A DNA stretch of 64,000 bases from Lysinibacillus contaminans. Lineage in GTDB: Bacteria > Bacillota > Bacilli > Bacillales_A > Planococcaceae. The stretch lies in NCBI RefSeq assembly GCF_001278945.1, contig NZ_LGRV01000003.1, positions 1,798,001-1,862,000 of the forward strand, read 5' to 3'. The first letter of the stretch is position 1. Each line of letters begins with the position of its first letter. Positions 1 to 9,335 of the stretch are shown in pieces. Below the pieces are notes generated by a model. That model saw nothing but the letters and a program-made list of their open reading frames with translations, made no database searches and had not been told where the DNA came from. The translations under genes and the position numbers were made by a program.

Positions 1-192
1 GAAGATGTTATTCATGGTTTCGAAATCGCTGGGACAAACATTAATATGATGCTTGAGCCAGGATATGTATCTGAATATGTTGCTGAAATCAATCAAGCAG
101 GTGAATTTTTAATTGTATGTAACGAGTACTGCGGTACAGGACATACACTTATGCACTCTATGCTAAAGGTGGTGGATCCTAATGAGTCTTAA
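1..192 (+). CDS. cbaB: ba3-type cytochrome c oxidase subunit II, C-terminal end (5' cut by window)
   Basis: Subunit II carries the CuA centre that takes electrons from cytochrome c and passes them to subunit I. Only the last 63 codons are present. They contain the complete CuA ligand motif CNEYCGTGHTLMHSM (two Cys, Glu, His and Met in the family's C-x3-C-x3-H-x2-M spacing). The stop lies 11 nt inside the next gene, so the two subunits are probably translationally coupled. The short protein end straight after the CuA motif fits the ba3 (B-type) oxidases rather than the caa3 type, which carries a fused cytochrome c domain. The start is outside the window. Confidence 0.9.
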   Translation, partial: EDVIHGFEIAGTNINMMLEPGYVSEYVAEINQAGEFLIVCNEYCGTGHTLMHSMLKVVDPNES

Positions 193-1840
193 TAAATTGA
201 CAACAGTGGATCGCCGTGATGCGAAGTTAGCACTTGCCCATATTTATGTGGCATTTATCGCATTATTACTAGGTGGTCTGGCTGGTTTATTACAAGTATT
301 CGTACGTACAGGACAATTTACATTACCAGCGGGCATTGGTTATTATCAAGTTCTAACGGTTCACGGTGTCTTACTCGGCCTTATTTTAACAACATTTTTC
401 ATTTTCGGCTTCCAAATTGCTAGTGTTAGCCGTACTTCTGGAACGTTTTCAGATTTACAACGTCGTCTTGGCTGGATTGGTTTCTGGTTAATGACAATCG
501 GTACTACGGCTGCTGCAGTAATGGTTTTATTAAACAAAGCAACTGTATTATATACGTTCTATGCCCCTCTTCAAGCACACTGGATTTTCTACTTAGGCTT
601 AACTTTAGTCGTTGTAGGTTCTTGGGTTGGTGGTGCAGGTCAGGTTTTACGCTATGTTCAATGGCGTAAAGAGAATAAAGGTAGTAAAGAACCTTCTCCT
701 CTTCTAAGCTTCATGGTCGTAATTAACAACTTAATGTGGTTAGTAGCTACTTTAGGGGTTGCAGTTTCTGTCTTATTCCAACTTCTACCTTGGTCACTTG
801 GCTTGATCGAACGTGTTGATGTGTTATTATCGCGGACATTATTCTGGTATTTCGGTCACGCATTAGTATACTTCTGGTTATTACCAGCTTATATGGTTTG
901 GTATGTTATTATTCCAAAAGTAATCGGTGGGAAAATTTTCTCTGATTCATTAGCAAGACTTTCATTTATTCTATTTTTACTTTTCTCTGTACCGGTTGGT
1001 TTACATCACCAATTAACAGAGCCTGGTATCGACGGAACATGGAAATTTATTCAAGTTATTTTAACGATGGCAGTAGTTGTTCCATCCTTAATGACTGCCT
1101 TCTCGATGTTTGCAATGTTTGAATTACGTGGGCGTGAGCTTGGCGGTAAAGGTATTTTTGGCTGGATCAGAAAATTACCTTGGAATGATTCACGCTTCTT
1201 CGTACCATTCATTGGTATGCTAGCATTCATCCCTGGTGGCGCAGGCGGTATTGTCAACGCATCTTACCAAATGAACCAATTAGTGCATAATACAATTTGG
1301 GTACCTGGGCACTTCCACTTAACCTTTGCAAGTGCAGTTGTGTTAACATATTTCGGTGCAGCATTCTGGTTAATTCCGCATTTAACGGGTCGCAAGCTTA
1401 CAAAATCGATAAACAATCTTGCTAATATTTCAGGTATTTTATGGGCAATTGGTATGACGATTATGTCTGCTGCGATGCATATCGCAGGTTTACTTGGTGC
1501 ACCTCGTCGCTCGGATTACTCTGAATATGGCGGTGCTCAGCAAGCTTACGATTGGATTCCTTATCAAATCGCGCAAGCAGTTGGTGGAACTATCCTTTTC
1601 ATTGCTATTTTAGTCATTATGTATGTTGTCGTAAAATTAATCTGGTTCGCTCCTAAAGGCGAAGAAGAGTTCCCAGTTGGCGATGTACATGAAAGCAGTG
1701 GACCAACACCTCCATTATTAGAAAACTTTAAATTGTGGCTTGTTATTTTAGTAGCATTAATTTTATTTGCTTATACAGTTCCACTAATCGATATTATTTC
1801 GAATGCTCCACCTGGTGTAAAAGGCTATAAGCTTTGGTAA
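182..1840 (+). CDS. cbaA: ba3-type cytochrome c oxidase subunit I
   Basis: Haem-copper oxidase catalytic subunit, an integral membrane protein reducing O2 to water with proton pumping. The 552-residue product has about 13 membrane segments. Visible ligands are His61 (in VLTVHGVLLGL, low-spin haem), the His-Tyr pair His226/Tyr230 in GHALVYFWL, His275-His276 (CuB) and His377/His379 in PGHFHLT (haems). The His-Val-Tyr-Phe-Trp context without the Glu of A-type enzymes places it in the B (ba3) family. The start is preceded by a GGTGGTGGAT stretch and overlaps the subunit II stop. A strong terminator follows at once. Family assignment is firm; the symbol cbaA is taken from related Bacillus/Geobacillus operons. 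Confidence 0.93.
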   Translation: MSLNKLTTVDRRDAKLALAHIYVAFIALLLGGLAGLLQVFVRTGQFTLPAGIGYYQVLTVHGVLLGLILTTFFIFGFQIASVSRTSGTFSDLQRRLGWIGFWLMTIGTTAAAVMVLLNKATVLYTFYAPLQAHWIFYLGLTLVVVGSWVGGAGQVLRYVQWRKENKGSKEPSPLLSFMVVINNLMWLVATLGVAVSVLFQLLPWSLGLIERVDVLLSRTLFWYFGHALVYFWLLPAYMVWYVIIPKVIGGKIFSDSLARLSFILFLLFSVPVGLHHQLTEPGIDGTWKFIQVILTMAVVVPSLMTAFSMFAMFELRGRELGGKGIFGWIRKLPWNDSRFFVPFIGMLAFIPGGAGGIVNASYQMNQLVHNTIWVPGHFHLTFASAVVLTYFGAAFWLIPHLTGRKLTKSINNLANISGILWAIGMTIMSAAMHIAGLLGAPRRSDYSEYGGAQQAYDWIPYQIAQAVGGTILFIAILVIMYVVVKLIWFAPKGEEEFPVGDVHESSGPTPPLLENFKLWLVILVALILFAYTVPLIDIISNAPPGVKGYKLW

Positions 1841-1847
1841 TACGCCC

Positions 1848-1876
1848 ATCCCCTCCTTTTTTGGAGGGGATTTTTC
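1848..1876 (+). terminator. Rho-independent terminator of the oxidase operon
   Basis: ATCCCCTCC and GGAGGGGAT form a 9-bp stem around a T-rich loop, followed by TTTTTC. It begins 8 nt after the subunit I stop. Confidence 0.9.
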
Positions 1877-1881
1877 TTTAC

Positions 1882-1924
1882 AAAAAAAGTGATTTTGCAA
1901 ATTATCGCAAAATCACTTTTTTTA
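1882..1924. terminator. Bidirectional terminator between cbaA and dinG
   Basis: AGTGATTTTGC and GCAAAATCACT pair over 11 bp. Runs of A on the left and T on the right let it work for the convergent helicase gene (minus) and as a back-up for the oxidase operon (plus). Confidence 0.85.
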
Positions 1925-3832
1925 TTACTTCATTTCAGGTGCTACTGCTAAAATGTTTTCGAATGCTGCACGTTGCTTCGCTTCATCTTCATTTAACAGA
2001 ATATGAATGTCCCCATGGTCATTTGATGTACGAATTAGACGTCCCATGCCCTGCTGTAGACGCAGTTGCATAAATGGTAATTCCACTTCCTCAAAAGGAT
2101 CCTCAGCAAAAGAACGTTTTGCATCAAATAATGGATCATGTGGTGGGAAAGGTAAATCAAAAATAATAACGCGTGTTAGAGCCTCTTCCGGCAAGTCTAA
2201 GCCCTCCCATAAATGGTATGAGCATAATGTTTTTACAGTACCTTCTTGGAAATCGCGGACAATGGATGATAGTTCACGATCACCTTCAAAGGCTACATAC
2301 ATGCGCTCCATTATTGGTAATCCCGCTTTAAAATCTAACATCGCTTGTTTTGATTTAAATAAGATTAACGTTTTCTCGCCGTCTTTTAACAACTGTTGTA
2401 CACGCGCTGTTTTTTGTTGTTGTGACAACTCATGCAAGTAAATTCTCATTACTTCTTCATAATCAAATGGTGATGGCACTGAGAATGATTGGTATTCACG
2501 AATTCCTAAGCTATAGGCAATATACGAGAAATCCTTATTAACTGATAGTGTTGCGGAAGAGAATACGATTGGTAGTTTTTTCGAGAATAACTTTTCCTCT
2601 AGTACTTCAGTAATAAGTCGTGGCATTATAACAAGCGTTTCTTCGCCGTCCGTTTCCTCAAGCCAGTCTACTGCATCACCTTGTGCAGTGAAAATACGTA
2701 GCGAAGCCTCATATTGCTCTAAATATTCCTCTGTCATATTGAGCTCGTATTCGGGAATCATATACATTTCTGATTCAAAGACCAATTCTTCAAGTAATGT
2801 TTCCACATCGGCAATTAGTTGCTTACCATATTTCATTAATGAGGCAGACTTCTTAATACGTTTACGGTCTTCACCAGATTGTACAACATCATCTCGTAGC
2901 TGATCGAAAAATAGCTCGTGATCGTCCTGTAATTTTTCCATAGCATACAATGTACGTTCACGAACGCCATCGACCATCAATTGTTCTAATAACTGTACGA
3001 TTGTCGTTGCCTGTACTTTATATGTCATAGCTCTTTGCGCTGCATATTCTAGTAAATGGCCTTCATCCAATACCATCATTGATACTTCTGGTAAAAGTGC
3101 CAGTTGGCCTTCGCGTTCACGTGATTCTTTTGTTGCTAGATGCTCCATTAAGAAATCTTGTGAACAAATAATCAAATCCGTTGATTTACGATAATGTGCG
3201 CGGTGTAATGTTTGACCACAACGATTACGTAAATCACATACTGAACACTGCATAATTGAATTGTAATTAACTTTTTGCCAATCCTCATCGCTCACAGACG
3301 GATAATCACTGCGGTCTCCGTATGGTTGCACTGCGATCATTGAACCTTGAGCGTACACACCATCAGGAATTGAAAACGAAATATCGTCAATCCACTCATC
3401 TGTTTCCACTTTTTCTGCTTCTTCAAAACGCTTTAAGCAAAGATACTGGTCACGTGATTTCGCTAAACGAACATCAATGTCAAGACCGAGTGTTTTTTGT
3501 AATTTATAAATATCGCCGCCCTCTTTTACAAGCTGATCGATTAACGTTTCATCAGCGCAAGCAATGAGTGCTGGCTTTCCTGTATAACGTGCATACGATA
3601 CAGCCGGCAGTAAATAGGCAATCGTTTTTCCTGTTCCCACACCCGCTTCCGCAAATAGAACATTCTTCTCTTTTAAAGCTTGCTCAATTTGATAGGCCAT
3701 GAAAATTTGTTCATCGCGACATTCAAATCCTTTTTCTGGTAGTTCATCATATAAAACGTCGCCCATCCAATTTCCTAATGATTCGAAAAACGACATTTCT
3801 TTTGATAATGCAAATGGTAAAGATTTTCGCAA
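1925..3832 (-). CDS. dinG: DinG/YoaA/XPD-family ATP-dependent DNA helicase
   Basis: Superfamily 2 Fe-S helicase acting in DNA repair or R-loop/replication-fork processing. Walker A reads EAGVGTGKT and the DEAH-like motif is LDEGHLLEY. Cysteines in YLCLKR and in CSVCDLRNRCG would hold the 4Fe-4S cluster, and motif VI is QGMGRLIR. No N-terminal exonuclease domain is present, unlike B. subtilis DinG. I take a TTG start at 3832, 7 nt behind AGAGGGGG; the longer upstream ATG frame has no good ribosome site. In B. subtilis dinG sits next to ypmA-ypmB; here it lies at the opposite end of the block, downstream of ypsC. Confidence 0.88.
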   Translation of the reverse strand: MRKSLPFALSKEMSFFESLGNWMGDVLYDELPEKGFECRDEQIFMAYQIEQALKEKNVLFAEAGVGTGKTIAYLLPAVSYARYTGKPALIACADETLIDQLVKEGGDIYKLQKTLGLDIDVRLAKSRDQYLCLKRFEEAEKVETDEWIDDISFSIPDGVYAQGSMIAVQPYGDRSDYPSVSDEDWQKVNYNSIMQCSVCDLRNRCGQTLHRAHYRKSTDLIICSQDFLMEHLATKESREREGQLALLPEVSMMVLDEGHLLEYAAQRAMTYKVQATTIVQLLEQLMVDGVRERTLYAMEKLQDDHELFFDQLRDDVVQSGEDRKRIKKSASLMKYGKQLIADVETLLEELVFESEMYMIPEYELNMTEEYLEQYEASLRIFTAQGDAVDWLEETDGEETLVIMPRLITEVLEEKLFSKKLPIVFSSATLSVNKDFSYIAYSLGIREYQSFSVPSPFDYEEVMRIYLHELSQQQKTARVQQLLKDGEKTLILFKSKQAMLDFKAGLPIMERMYVAFEGDRELSSIVRDFQEGTVKTLCSYHLWEGLDLPEEALTRVIIFDLPFPPHDPLFDAKRSFAEDPFEEVELPFMQLRLQQGMGRLIRTSNDHGDIHILLNEDEAKQRAAFENILAVAPEMK

Positions 3833-3949
3833 GTTAACGTTCCCCCTCTTACAATCATTCCTATTATACGCGACGAAACGGAAGGTAAGAAACATCTCAC
3901 CTTCCGTACCCGACTAATTTTTTATTTTATTTAATTCGCCATGATTTTG

Positions 3950-4012
3950 GGTTGATTTTCGTTCCGGCTGGGCGCTTCCCGGGAGGCGTCCGAAGAGCCA
4001 CTTCAATCAAAT
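3950..4012. repeat. GC-rich palindromic intergenic element (REP-like candidate)
   Basis: The gap between the helicase and ypsC holds a stretch much richer in G+C than its surroundings, centred on the palindrome-rich segment GCGCTTCCCGGGAGGCGTCC. It resembles scattered intergenic palindromes I recall from related Bacillaceae genomes. No second copy was seen in this window, so repeat status is inferred. Confidence 0.35.
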
Positions 4013-4043
4013 ATTATCCCGAATTTCTGATGATAAACCAACA

Positions 4044-5180
4044 TTAGTCTCTTTTAGACTTTTGTCCCCAGAATTGGTAGTAATTCGTTTCAATAAAGCC
4101 ATTGAATAATTTACGTTTTTTCGTCGACTGACGACCGTACAATTCTTCAAAGTTTTTCATCGATGACAGCATATAGACAGACCAAGTTGGATGATTTTTC
4201 ATCACTTGTCCTAAATCACGAATAACTTGTTCGATGGCTTCCACTTCACCAATACGTTCACCGTATGGCGGGTTACCTATCATAACACCATCTGTTAGGA
4301 TCGTTGTAAAATCACGTGCTTGCATTTGCTTGAACGTAATAATATCACCGAAGCCAGCTTCTCGTGCATTTTCCTGTGCAATACTAACCATGCGATGGTC
4401 AATATCAGACCCGATAATTTCGATTGGTTGATCGTAATTCGCAATACTCTCTGCTTCATCACGAACAGCATCCCAAATTTTCGCCTTCATCCATGGCCAC
4501 TCTTCTGAGATAAACTCACGATTATAGCCTGGGGCAATATTTTGGCCCATCATCGCTGCTTCAAGAGCAATTGTACCTGATCCACAAAACGGATCAACAA
4601 ACGGACGACTTGGGTTCCATTTTGAAATCTGCACAAGTGCTGCCGCTAATGTTTCTTTTAACGGTGCTTCCCCTTGTACTTGACGATAGCCTCGTTTATG
4701 AAGGCCAACACCCGATGTATCTATTGTTAGTGTAGCCACATCTTTTAAAATAGATACCTCAATTTTGTAAGTAGCACCAGATTCATCCAAAAAGCCAAGT
4801 CGTTTGTAATGTTGCTTCAAACGTTCAACGATTGCCTTTTTCGAAATTGCTTGGCAATCCGGTACACTAAATAATTTTGATTTCACAGATTTACCCGATA
4901 CTGGGAAAGCTGCATCAACCGGTAAATATTTTTCCCACGGTAGTGCCTTTACACTTTCGAATAGTTGTTCAAACGAAGTGGCTGGGAATTGTCCTACGAC
5001 AATTTTCACACGGTCCGCCACGCGTAACCATAGATTCGCACGAGCAATTGCCGTTTCGTCTCCCTCAAAATATACCTTGCCATTTTCGACCGTTGTTTCA
5101 TAGCCTAGCGCTTGCACCTCTTGTGCCACAAGTGCCTCTAGACCCATTGCTGATGTTGCTACTAATTTATATTGTGCCAT
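4044..5180 (-). CDS. ypsC: THUMP-domain 23S rRNA (guanine-N2) methyltransferase, YpsC/RlmL family
   Basis: SAM-dependent rRNA methyltransferase of 378 residues. An N-terminal ferredoxin-like/THUMP region (about 1-160) precedes a Rossmann methyltransferase with DPFCGSGTIALEA (SAM loop), GSDIDHRMV and the catalytic NPPYGERIG typical of base N-methylation. The length matches B. subtilis YpsC, which corresponds to the RlmL half of the fused E. coli enzyme. The start is 4 nt after the stop of the upstream GGDEF/EAL gene, so the two are probably one transcript. In B. subtilis ypsC follows rnpB directly; here a signalling gene sits between. Confidence 0.9.
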   Translation of the reverse strand: MAQYKLVATSAMGLEALVAQEVQALGYETTVENGKVYFEGDETAIARANLWLRVADRVKIVVGQFPATSFEQLFESVKALPWEKYLPVDAAFPVSGKSVKSKLFSVPDCQAISKKAIVERLKQHYKRLGFLDESGATYKIEVSILKDVATLTIDTSGVGLHKRGYRQVQGEAPLKETLAAALVQISKWNPSRPFVDPFCGSGTIALEAAMMGQNIAPGYNREFISEEWPWMKAKIWDAVRDEAESIANYDQPIEIIGSDIDHRMVSIAQENAREAGFGDIITFKQMQARDFTTILTDGVMIGNPPYGERIGEVEAIEQVIRDLGQVMKNHPTWSVYMLSSMKNFEELYGRQSTKKRKLFNGFIETNYYQFWGQKSKRD

Positions 5181-5183
5181 ACT

Positions 5184-6947
5184 TTATTTCCTTCCTTGGT
5201 GTTCAATTTCCCAAAACTCAATAAATTCCAGTAATTCATTCATTGGTAAAGGCTTACTGTAGTAGAAGCCTTGGATAATATCACAATTCATCTTTCGCAG
5301 TATATCCACTTGTTGCGCTTGTTCTACACCTTCTGCCACAACTTTCATTTTTAAGCGGTGCGACATTTGAATAATCGCATCGACGACAGCTTGTTTTTCA
5401 TCAAGCGAGCTAATATGTTGGATAAAGCTACGGTCAATTTTCAAGCAGTCGAGCGGGAATCGTACTAAATAACTTAAAGATGAATACCCTGTACCAAAAT
5501 CATCTATTGAAATTTTAAAGCCTAGTTGTTTCAGTCTTACAAGCTTACTTACAGTTTCAGCCGCACTATTCATCACTGTACGCTCTGTTACTTCAATTTC
5601 AAAATTGTTTGCAGGCGTATTATTACGCTCTAAAATCGTCTGTATAGATTCTAAAAAGTTTTGTTGCTTAAAATGAATGCTTGAAATATTAATAGCTATT
5701 GGTAGTTTTTGTCCGAATTTCTGCAATTCGATCACAGCTTCACAAGCTTTATTAATAATAATTTCACTTAACGGAATGATTAGCCCTGTTTCTTCCGCAT
5801 AAGGGATAAACTCTGCTGGTGAGACAAATCCTAATTTTTTATTATTCCAACGTACTAGCGCTTCTAAACCCTGAATTGTATCTTTTTCTATATCAATTTT
5901 CGGTTGGAAATATAATTCGAATTCCTGATTTTCAATGGCTTTACGTAGTTCAGCATCCAAAAGTAGGACACGCTGAGAATCTGTTTGTAGTTCATCAAAA
6001 TAAAATGCATAGCCATTTCGCCCATTTTTCTTCGAATATGACATCGCCTTTTCAGCACAGTGGATTAATTCTTCAGTGGATTCACCATCTATGGGATGCA
6101 TACTTATACCAATACTTGTTGAAATAAAAACGTCTTGACCGTTAATGTCCAGAGGTTGTTCAATGACGTCAATGATTTGTTCAGCAAACTTTGCTGCTTC
6201 TTTTACATTTTTCACATTTGTTAATGTAATGATAAATTCATCGCCACCATATCTAGCAACGATATCTTTGTTTTTTAGCAGTGTTTGAATTCTATTTGCC
6301 GTTTCTACAAGAATCGTATCGCCGTTAGCATGTCCTAATGTATCATTAACTAATTGAAAACGATCTAAATCTAAGACGTAGACAGCATGCTGCACTGAAT
6401 GAGAAATAGTAGAAGTCGACTCTAATAAGCTATCCATTCTCTCAATATAAGCAAATCGATTTGATACATCCGTTAATGAGTCTGTTAATAAACGTTTCTC
6501 TAATTCATGTTCTGCTATTTTTCTTTCAGACAAATCTGAGAATATACCACAATAATTTGTAATTTCGCCCTCATCGTTGGTTACACCTACAATGGTCAAC
6601 CACTCAGGGTATACATCTCCCATTTTTCGGCGATTCCAAATTTCACCTTGCCAGATTCCTTCTTGTCGTATCTTTTCCCACATAGCTATGTAAAAAGGTA
6701 GCTCATGTACACCAGATTGTAAAACTGCTGGGGATTTCCCAATCACTTCGTCTCGTTTATAGCCTGTAACGAATTCGAAAGCAGGATTTACCATCACAAT
6801 TTTTTTATTCTTATCGGTGATCATGATGCCTTCTGATACATTTTCAAAAATTTTCATCATTAATGCAATAGGATAATTAGAAATCGAATTTAGCTTCTCC
6901 AGACTAGTACGATTATTTGCAACGTTCATGTTTTGGTTCCATCCCAT
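5184..6947 (-). CDS. PAS-GGDEF-EAL cyclic-di-GMP signalling protein
   Basis: Predicted cytoplasmic c-di-GMP enzyme of 587 residues. A PAS domain (about 27-140) is followed by a GGDEF domain (about 155-315; intact YGGDEF at 233-238) and an EAL domain (about 325-580). EAL residues are present: LEALVRW (Glu362), AINISS, EVTERT, DDFGTGYSS, IKIDRSF, VVAEGVEQ and QGFYYSKP, so phosphodiesterase activity is likely. The RxxD inhibitory site before GGDEF is replaced by KNKD. No membrane segment is seen. The start could be 6947, or 6929 behind GGGATGG. It sits between rnpB and ypsC, a place normally empty in B. subtilis, and has a long upstream region that may be a leader. Confidence 0.93.
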   Translation of the reverse strand: MGWNQNMNVANNRTSLEKLNSISNYPIALMMKIFENVSEGIMITDKNKKIVMVNPAFEFVTGYKRDEVIGKSPAVLQSGVHELPFYIAMWEKIRQEGIWQGEIWNRRKMGDVYPEWLTIVGVTNDEGEITNYCGIFSDLSERKIAEHELEKRLLTDSLTDVSNRFAYIERMDSLLESTSTISHSVQHAVYVLDLDRFQLVNDTLGHANGDTILVETANRIQTLLKNKDIVARYGGDEFIITLTNVKNVKEAAKFAEQIIDVIEQPLDINGQDVFISTSIGISMHPIDGESTEELIHCAEKAMSYSKKNGRNGYAFYFDELQTDSQRVLLLDAELRKAIENQEFELYFQPKIDIEKDTIQGLEALVRWNNKKLGFVSPAEFIPYAEETGLIIPLSEIIINKACEAVIELQKFGQKLPIAINISSIHFKQQNFLESIQTILERNNTPANNFEIEVTERTVMNSAAETVSKLVRLKQLGFKISIDDFGTGYSSLSYLVRFPLDCLKIDRSFIQHISSLDEKQAVVDAIIQMSHRLKMKVVAEGVEQAQQVDILRKMNCDIIQGFYYSKPLPMNELLEFIEFWEIEHQGRK

Positions 6948-7160
6948 CTCATTTGCTACCTTCGTTTAAGAAAAGCGCTAAAGTGCCTGTGTCCCCCAAA
7001 AATGTCCGTAAAAACGCCACCTCTTGTGTCATAGCCAACAGATGTTTTTAAAAGCAAACGCGTTAAGCACTGGCCCATAACCAACATCATGTCAGTAATA
7101 ACCTCAAGGGATGGCGCCCTACTAAGACATCAATTAAAACTTTTTTACTTTTATTCTATT
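6948..7160 (-). other. Upstream region of the GGDEF/EAL gene with structured-RNA potential
   Basis: No convincing gene. Read on the minus strand it holds an interrupted stem (ATGTC..AGTA with TACT..GACAT) enclosing GGG/CCC, then GATGTT/AACATC flanking a second loop, and two near-identical stretches TGTTGGTTATG and TGTTGGCTATG. Nearest the gene is GGGGGACACAGGCACTT, which resembles ends I recall of REP-like elements linked to IS200-type (RAYT) transposases. It may be a structured leader, a mobile remnant, or both. I could not match it to a c-di-GMP riboswitch consensus. Confidence 0.35.
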
Positions 7161-7161
7161 A

Positions 7162-7193
7162 CAAAAGAAAAGCTCTCCACCTAATTGGAGAGC
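7162..7193 (-). terminator. Terminator of rnpB
   Basis: GCTCTCC/GGAGAGC stem with an 8-nt loop, followed on the minus strand by TTTTCTTTT. It lies directly after the 3' end of the RNase P RNA. Confidence 0.9.
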
Positions 7194-7209
7194 GCTTGAT
7201 ATCAAATAG

Positions 7210-7608
7210 GTATACATCAAAAAATTCAGTAAGCCATGTTTTGTTCCCGAGTACTCAAACAGCTTACGCCTCGTACGGCCGGGTAGTAATCATCTATCTA
7301 CGAAAGCGTGCTTTCGTCCCTCCATCCGTTCAATTCCTTCAGGAGAGTGCCCCTACCATAATTTGGGTTTCTCACTCGTGGGGTTTACCTCGTTCCACCT
7401 TGCATGTTTCCAAGCAAGCATCGTCACTGTGGCACTTTCAGGAAGTTTCAACCATATCATAAAGACTTAGGTTTTCCTTCCGCCGTCAGCTTTTAGGCTG
7501 CCTTACCTTATTTTTTCAGTAAGCACGAACACTACGGTCATCGCAGAACCGTGTGAGCATGGACTTTCCTCTACGACGTCTAGCGTCGCAGCGATTACTC
7601 GAATTTCA
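7210..7608 (-). ncRNA. rnpB: RNase P RNA, class B (Bacillus type)
   Basis: Catalytic RNA of RNase P, which matures tRNA 5' ends. Read on the minus strand it shows the family's fixed blocks in order: TAATCGCTGC, GAGGAAAGTCCATGCTC, GTAGTGTTCGTGC, GCTGACGGC, GAAAGTGCCACAGTGACG, GTGGAACG, GTAAACCCC, GAGAAACCCAAATT, TAGATAGATGATTACTACC and GGAACAAAACATGGCTTAC. P1 can form between GAAATTC and GAATTTT at the two ends. The place next to gpsB is the same as in B. subtilis. End coordinates are good to about 5 nt. Confidence 0.97.
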
Positions 7609-7664
7609 TGATGATACGAATATTATACTAGAGATTTACGAGAAATACAACATATTTGCAAAAA

Positions 7665-7958
7665 TCATTCGTACAACTTACTACCAAATACATGTTTTTC
7701 CAAATTAGAAAGTCGTTTCAAAATATCGAAATTTGTTGTGCCATTAGTAGGTGCAACACTTTGTCTTTTTGGTATAGTTTCAACTTCTTCTTTTAATTGT
7801 CTATTCTCTTCTCTAAGTTGGGCCACTACTTTTTCAAACGTTTCATAATCTTGAATAATTTCATCAAGAAATGAATCGACTTCTTCCACATTGTAACCTT
7901 TAAAGTTTTTCTTAAATTCTTTTTCAAGAATCATTTTTGACGTTAATTTAATGTCCAT
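7665..7958 (-). CDS. gpsB: Cell-cycle protein GpsB (DivIVA-like)
   Basis: Small cytoplasmic adaptor that helps shuttle PBP1 (PonA) between division and elongation sites. At 97 residues it has the usual length. The DivIVA-type N-terminus ([20 protein letters not shown]) binds membrane and PBP tails; a coiled coil (about 40-65) follows, and the short helical end beginning about residue 75 fits the trimerising C-terminus. The partner gene ponA lies 5 kb away. ypsA, which neighbours gpsB in B. subtilis, is not present. The 121-nt upstream gap can hold its promoter. Confidence 0.95.
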   Translation of the reverse strand: MDIKLTSKMILEKEFKKNFKGYNVEEVDSFLDEIIQDYETFEKVVAQLREENRQLKEEVETIPKRQSVAPTNGTTNFDILKRLSNLEKHVFGSKLYE

Positions 7959-8079
7959 TCACATCGCCCTTCCTTACACAGTGCGTACACGGATTTATTA
8001 TAGCATATTTCATATAAATATATCGTTCAAAACGTGATTAAAACGCTAAACTTGTCATATTTTGCGCTTCCCCAGGAAA

Positions 8080-9330
8080 TTATTTCTTATTTTCCAACCG
8101 ATGAAGCCGCTTTTCCAAAGAAATTCCCCATTTCTTCTTCTGCTCTTCACGTAATTCCTCAATGGTTGTGATGAGTTGTAAACCTTGCATTGTGTAGCTT
8201 TTCGCTTTTTGAAGATCCTTAATTTGATGTTCATAAAGCATCGCTAATTGCTCCAATGCCAGTAATCTCTTCCTTGCGTCTACAAAATGAAGAGACGCTA
8301 CAAAGGCATCGATAGCTTCATTGTATTGTTTATTTCGTTTTAGTTGAAAAGCTAAATGAAATTGGGCATCTCCTGCTTCGAGTGCATTAAACTGTGACGT
8401 CACCTTTTCTAATACTTTGACGCTTTTGGCGCCCTCTTTTAAATCCGCATACCATTTCCCAATATTTGTGTACGTTTTGGCAGATTCAACATCCGCTTCT
8501 TCAAATAATAGATTTGTAGAATGGACATAAAGTGTAATGAGCGACAGTAAATCCCACTCATTATGCAACAAGACTTTCATCAGTGCGTCAGGTACACCAC
8601 TTTTCACCGCGTCTAAATAAATAATTGGTGCTAAATAGCCTGGAATATCTCCATTTCGCAAAAATCCAAGCTTCTCTTCCTCAACCGACTTCAGTTTCAT
8701 GCGCTCCATATCATTTTTCCATAATCGCTTGGAACTATGCAGCAAATCGATTTGACGTTGTGCACGTAATTTCGGTAAGACTTTTTGGTTGAGCGTCCAA
8801 CGTGTTTCAAGCATAGGCCAATCAAAGCTCTTACCATTATACGTAACAACTGTCGCCGTTTTTTGCCAAAGCTTCGATTCAAATAAAAGTGCCGCTTCAT
8901 GAGCTGGGTCTGCTAATACATATTGAGTCAGCACAAAATTCTCCTCGGCTACTTCTAAAAAACCAAGTAAAAAAATTTGTGTCCCCACACCTTTTAAGCC
9001 TGTCGTTTCCGTATCAAAAAACAGCACATTCTCTTCAATATCTATTGAGTATGGATGCGAAAAATCAGCGTTCTGCCATTTGTTAACAGCGTTAAAAAAC
9101 TCCTGTAACTGATAATGTCCATGCTGATACGTTAGCGGAAAGTGAACTTCTCGTAAAAAGACAATTCCAAAGTCATTATCAATGCGCGTTAAACCCGCTT
9201 GCTCCCACTGCGATGTATACCTAGGGACTTCAGGTTTTTGAAAGGCTGGTTTTGGCTCGTTTGATTTGGGCTTTTCCACTTTTTTACCGAGCATCTTTTT
9301 CATCTGTAGTATTTTATTTTCGTAAGACAT
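8080..9330 (-). CDS. mrfB: DNA repair exonuclease MrfB (YprB)
   Basis: DEDD-family 3'-5' exonuclease known in B. subtilis to act with MrfA in excision of mitomycin C adducts independently of UvrABC. The RNase H-like fold spans about residues 95-280. FFDTETTGL carries the first Asp-Glu pair, TYNGKSFDWP the second Asp, and a later Asp is in LLHNEWDLLSL. The C-terminal third (about 300-400) is helical with TPR-like character. Length 416 agrees with the family. It starts 5 nt after the mrfA stop, so the two are co-transcribed. Confidence 0.9.
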   Translation of the reverse strand: MSYENKILQMKKMLGKKVEKPKSNEPKPAFQKPEVPRYTSQWEQAGLTRIDNDFGIVFLREVHFPLTYQHGHYQLQEFFNAVNKWQNADFSHPYSIDIEENVLFFDTETTGLKGVGTQIFLLGFLEVAEENFVLTQYVLADPAHEAALLFESKLWQKTATVVTYNGKSFDWPMLETRWTLNQKVLPKLRAQRQIDLLHSSKRLWKNDMERMKLKSVEEEKLGFLRNGDIPGYLAPIIYLDAVKSGVPDALMKVLLHNEWDLLSLITLYVHSTNLLFEEADVESAKTYTNIGKWYADLKEGAKSVKVLEKVTSQFNALEAGDAQFHLAFQLKRNKQYNEAIDAFVASLHFVDARKRLLALEQLAMLYEHQIKDLQKAKSYTMQGLQLITTIEELREEQKKKWGISLEKRLHRLENKK

Positions 9331-9335
9331 CTATA

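Noticed and set aside
6948..7160. c-di-GMP riboswitch before the GGDEF/EAL gene
   Set aside because: The class I core (CACGCACAGGGCAAACC-type) and tetraloop/receptor parts are missing.
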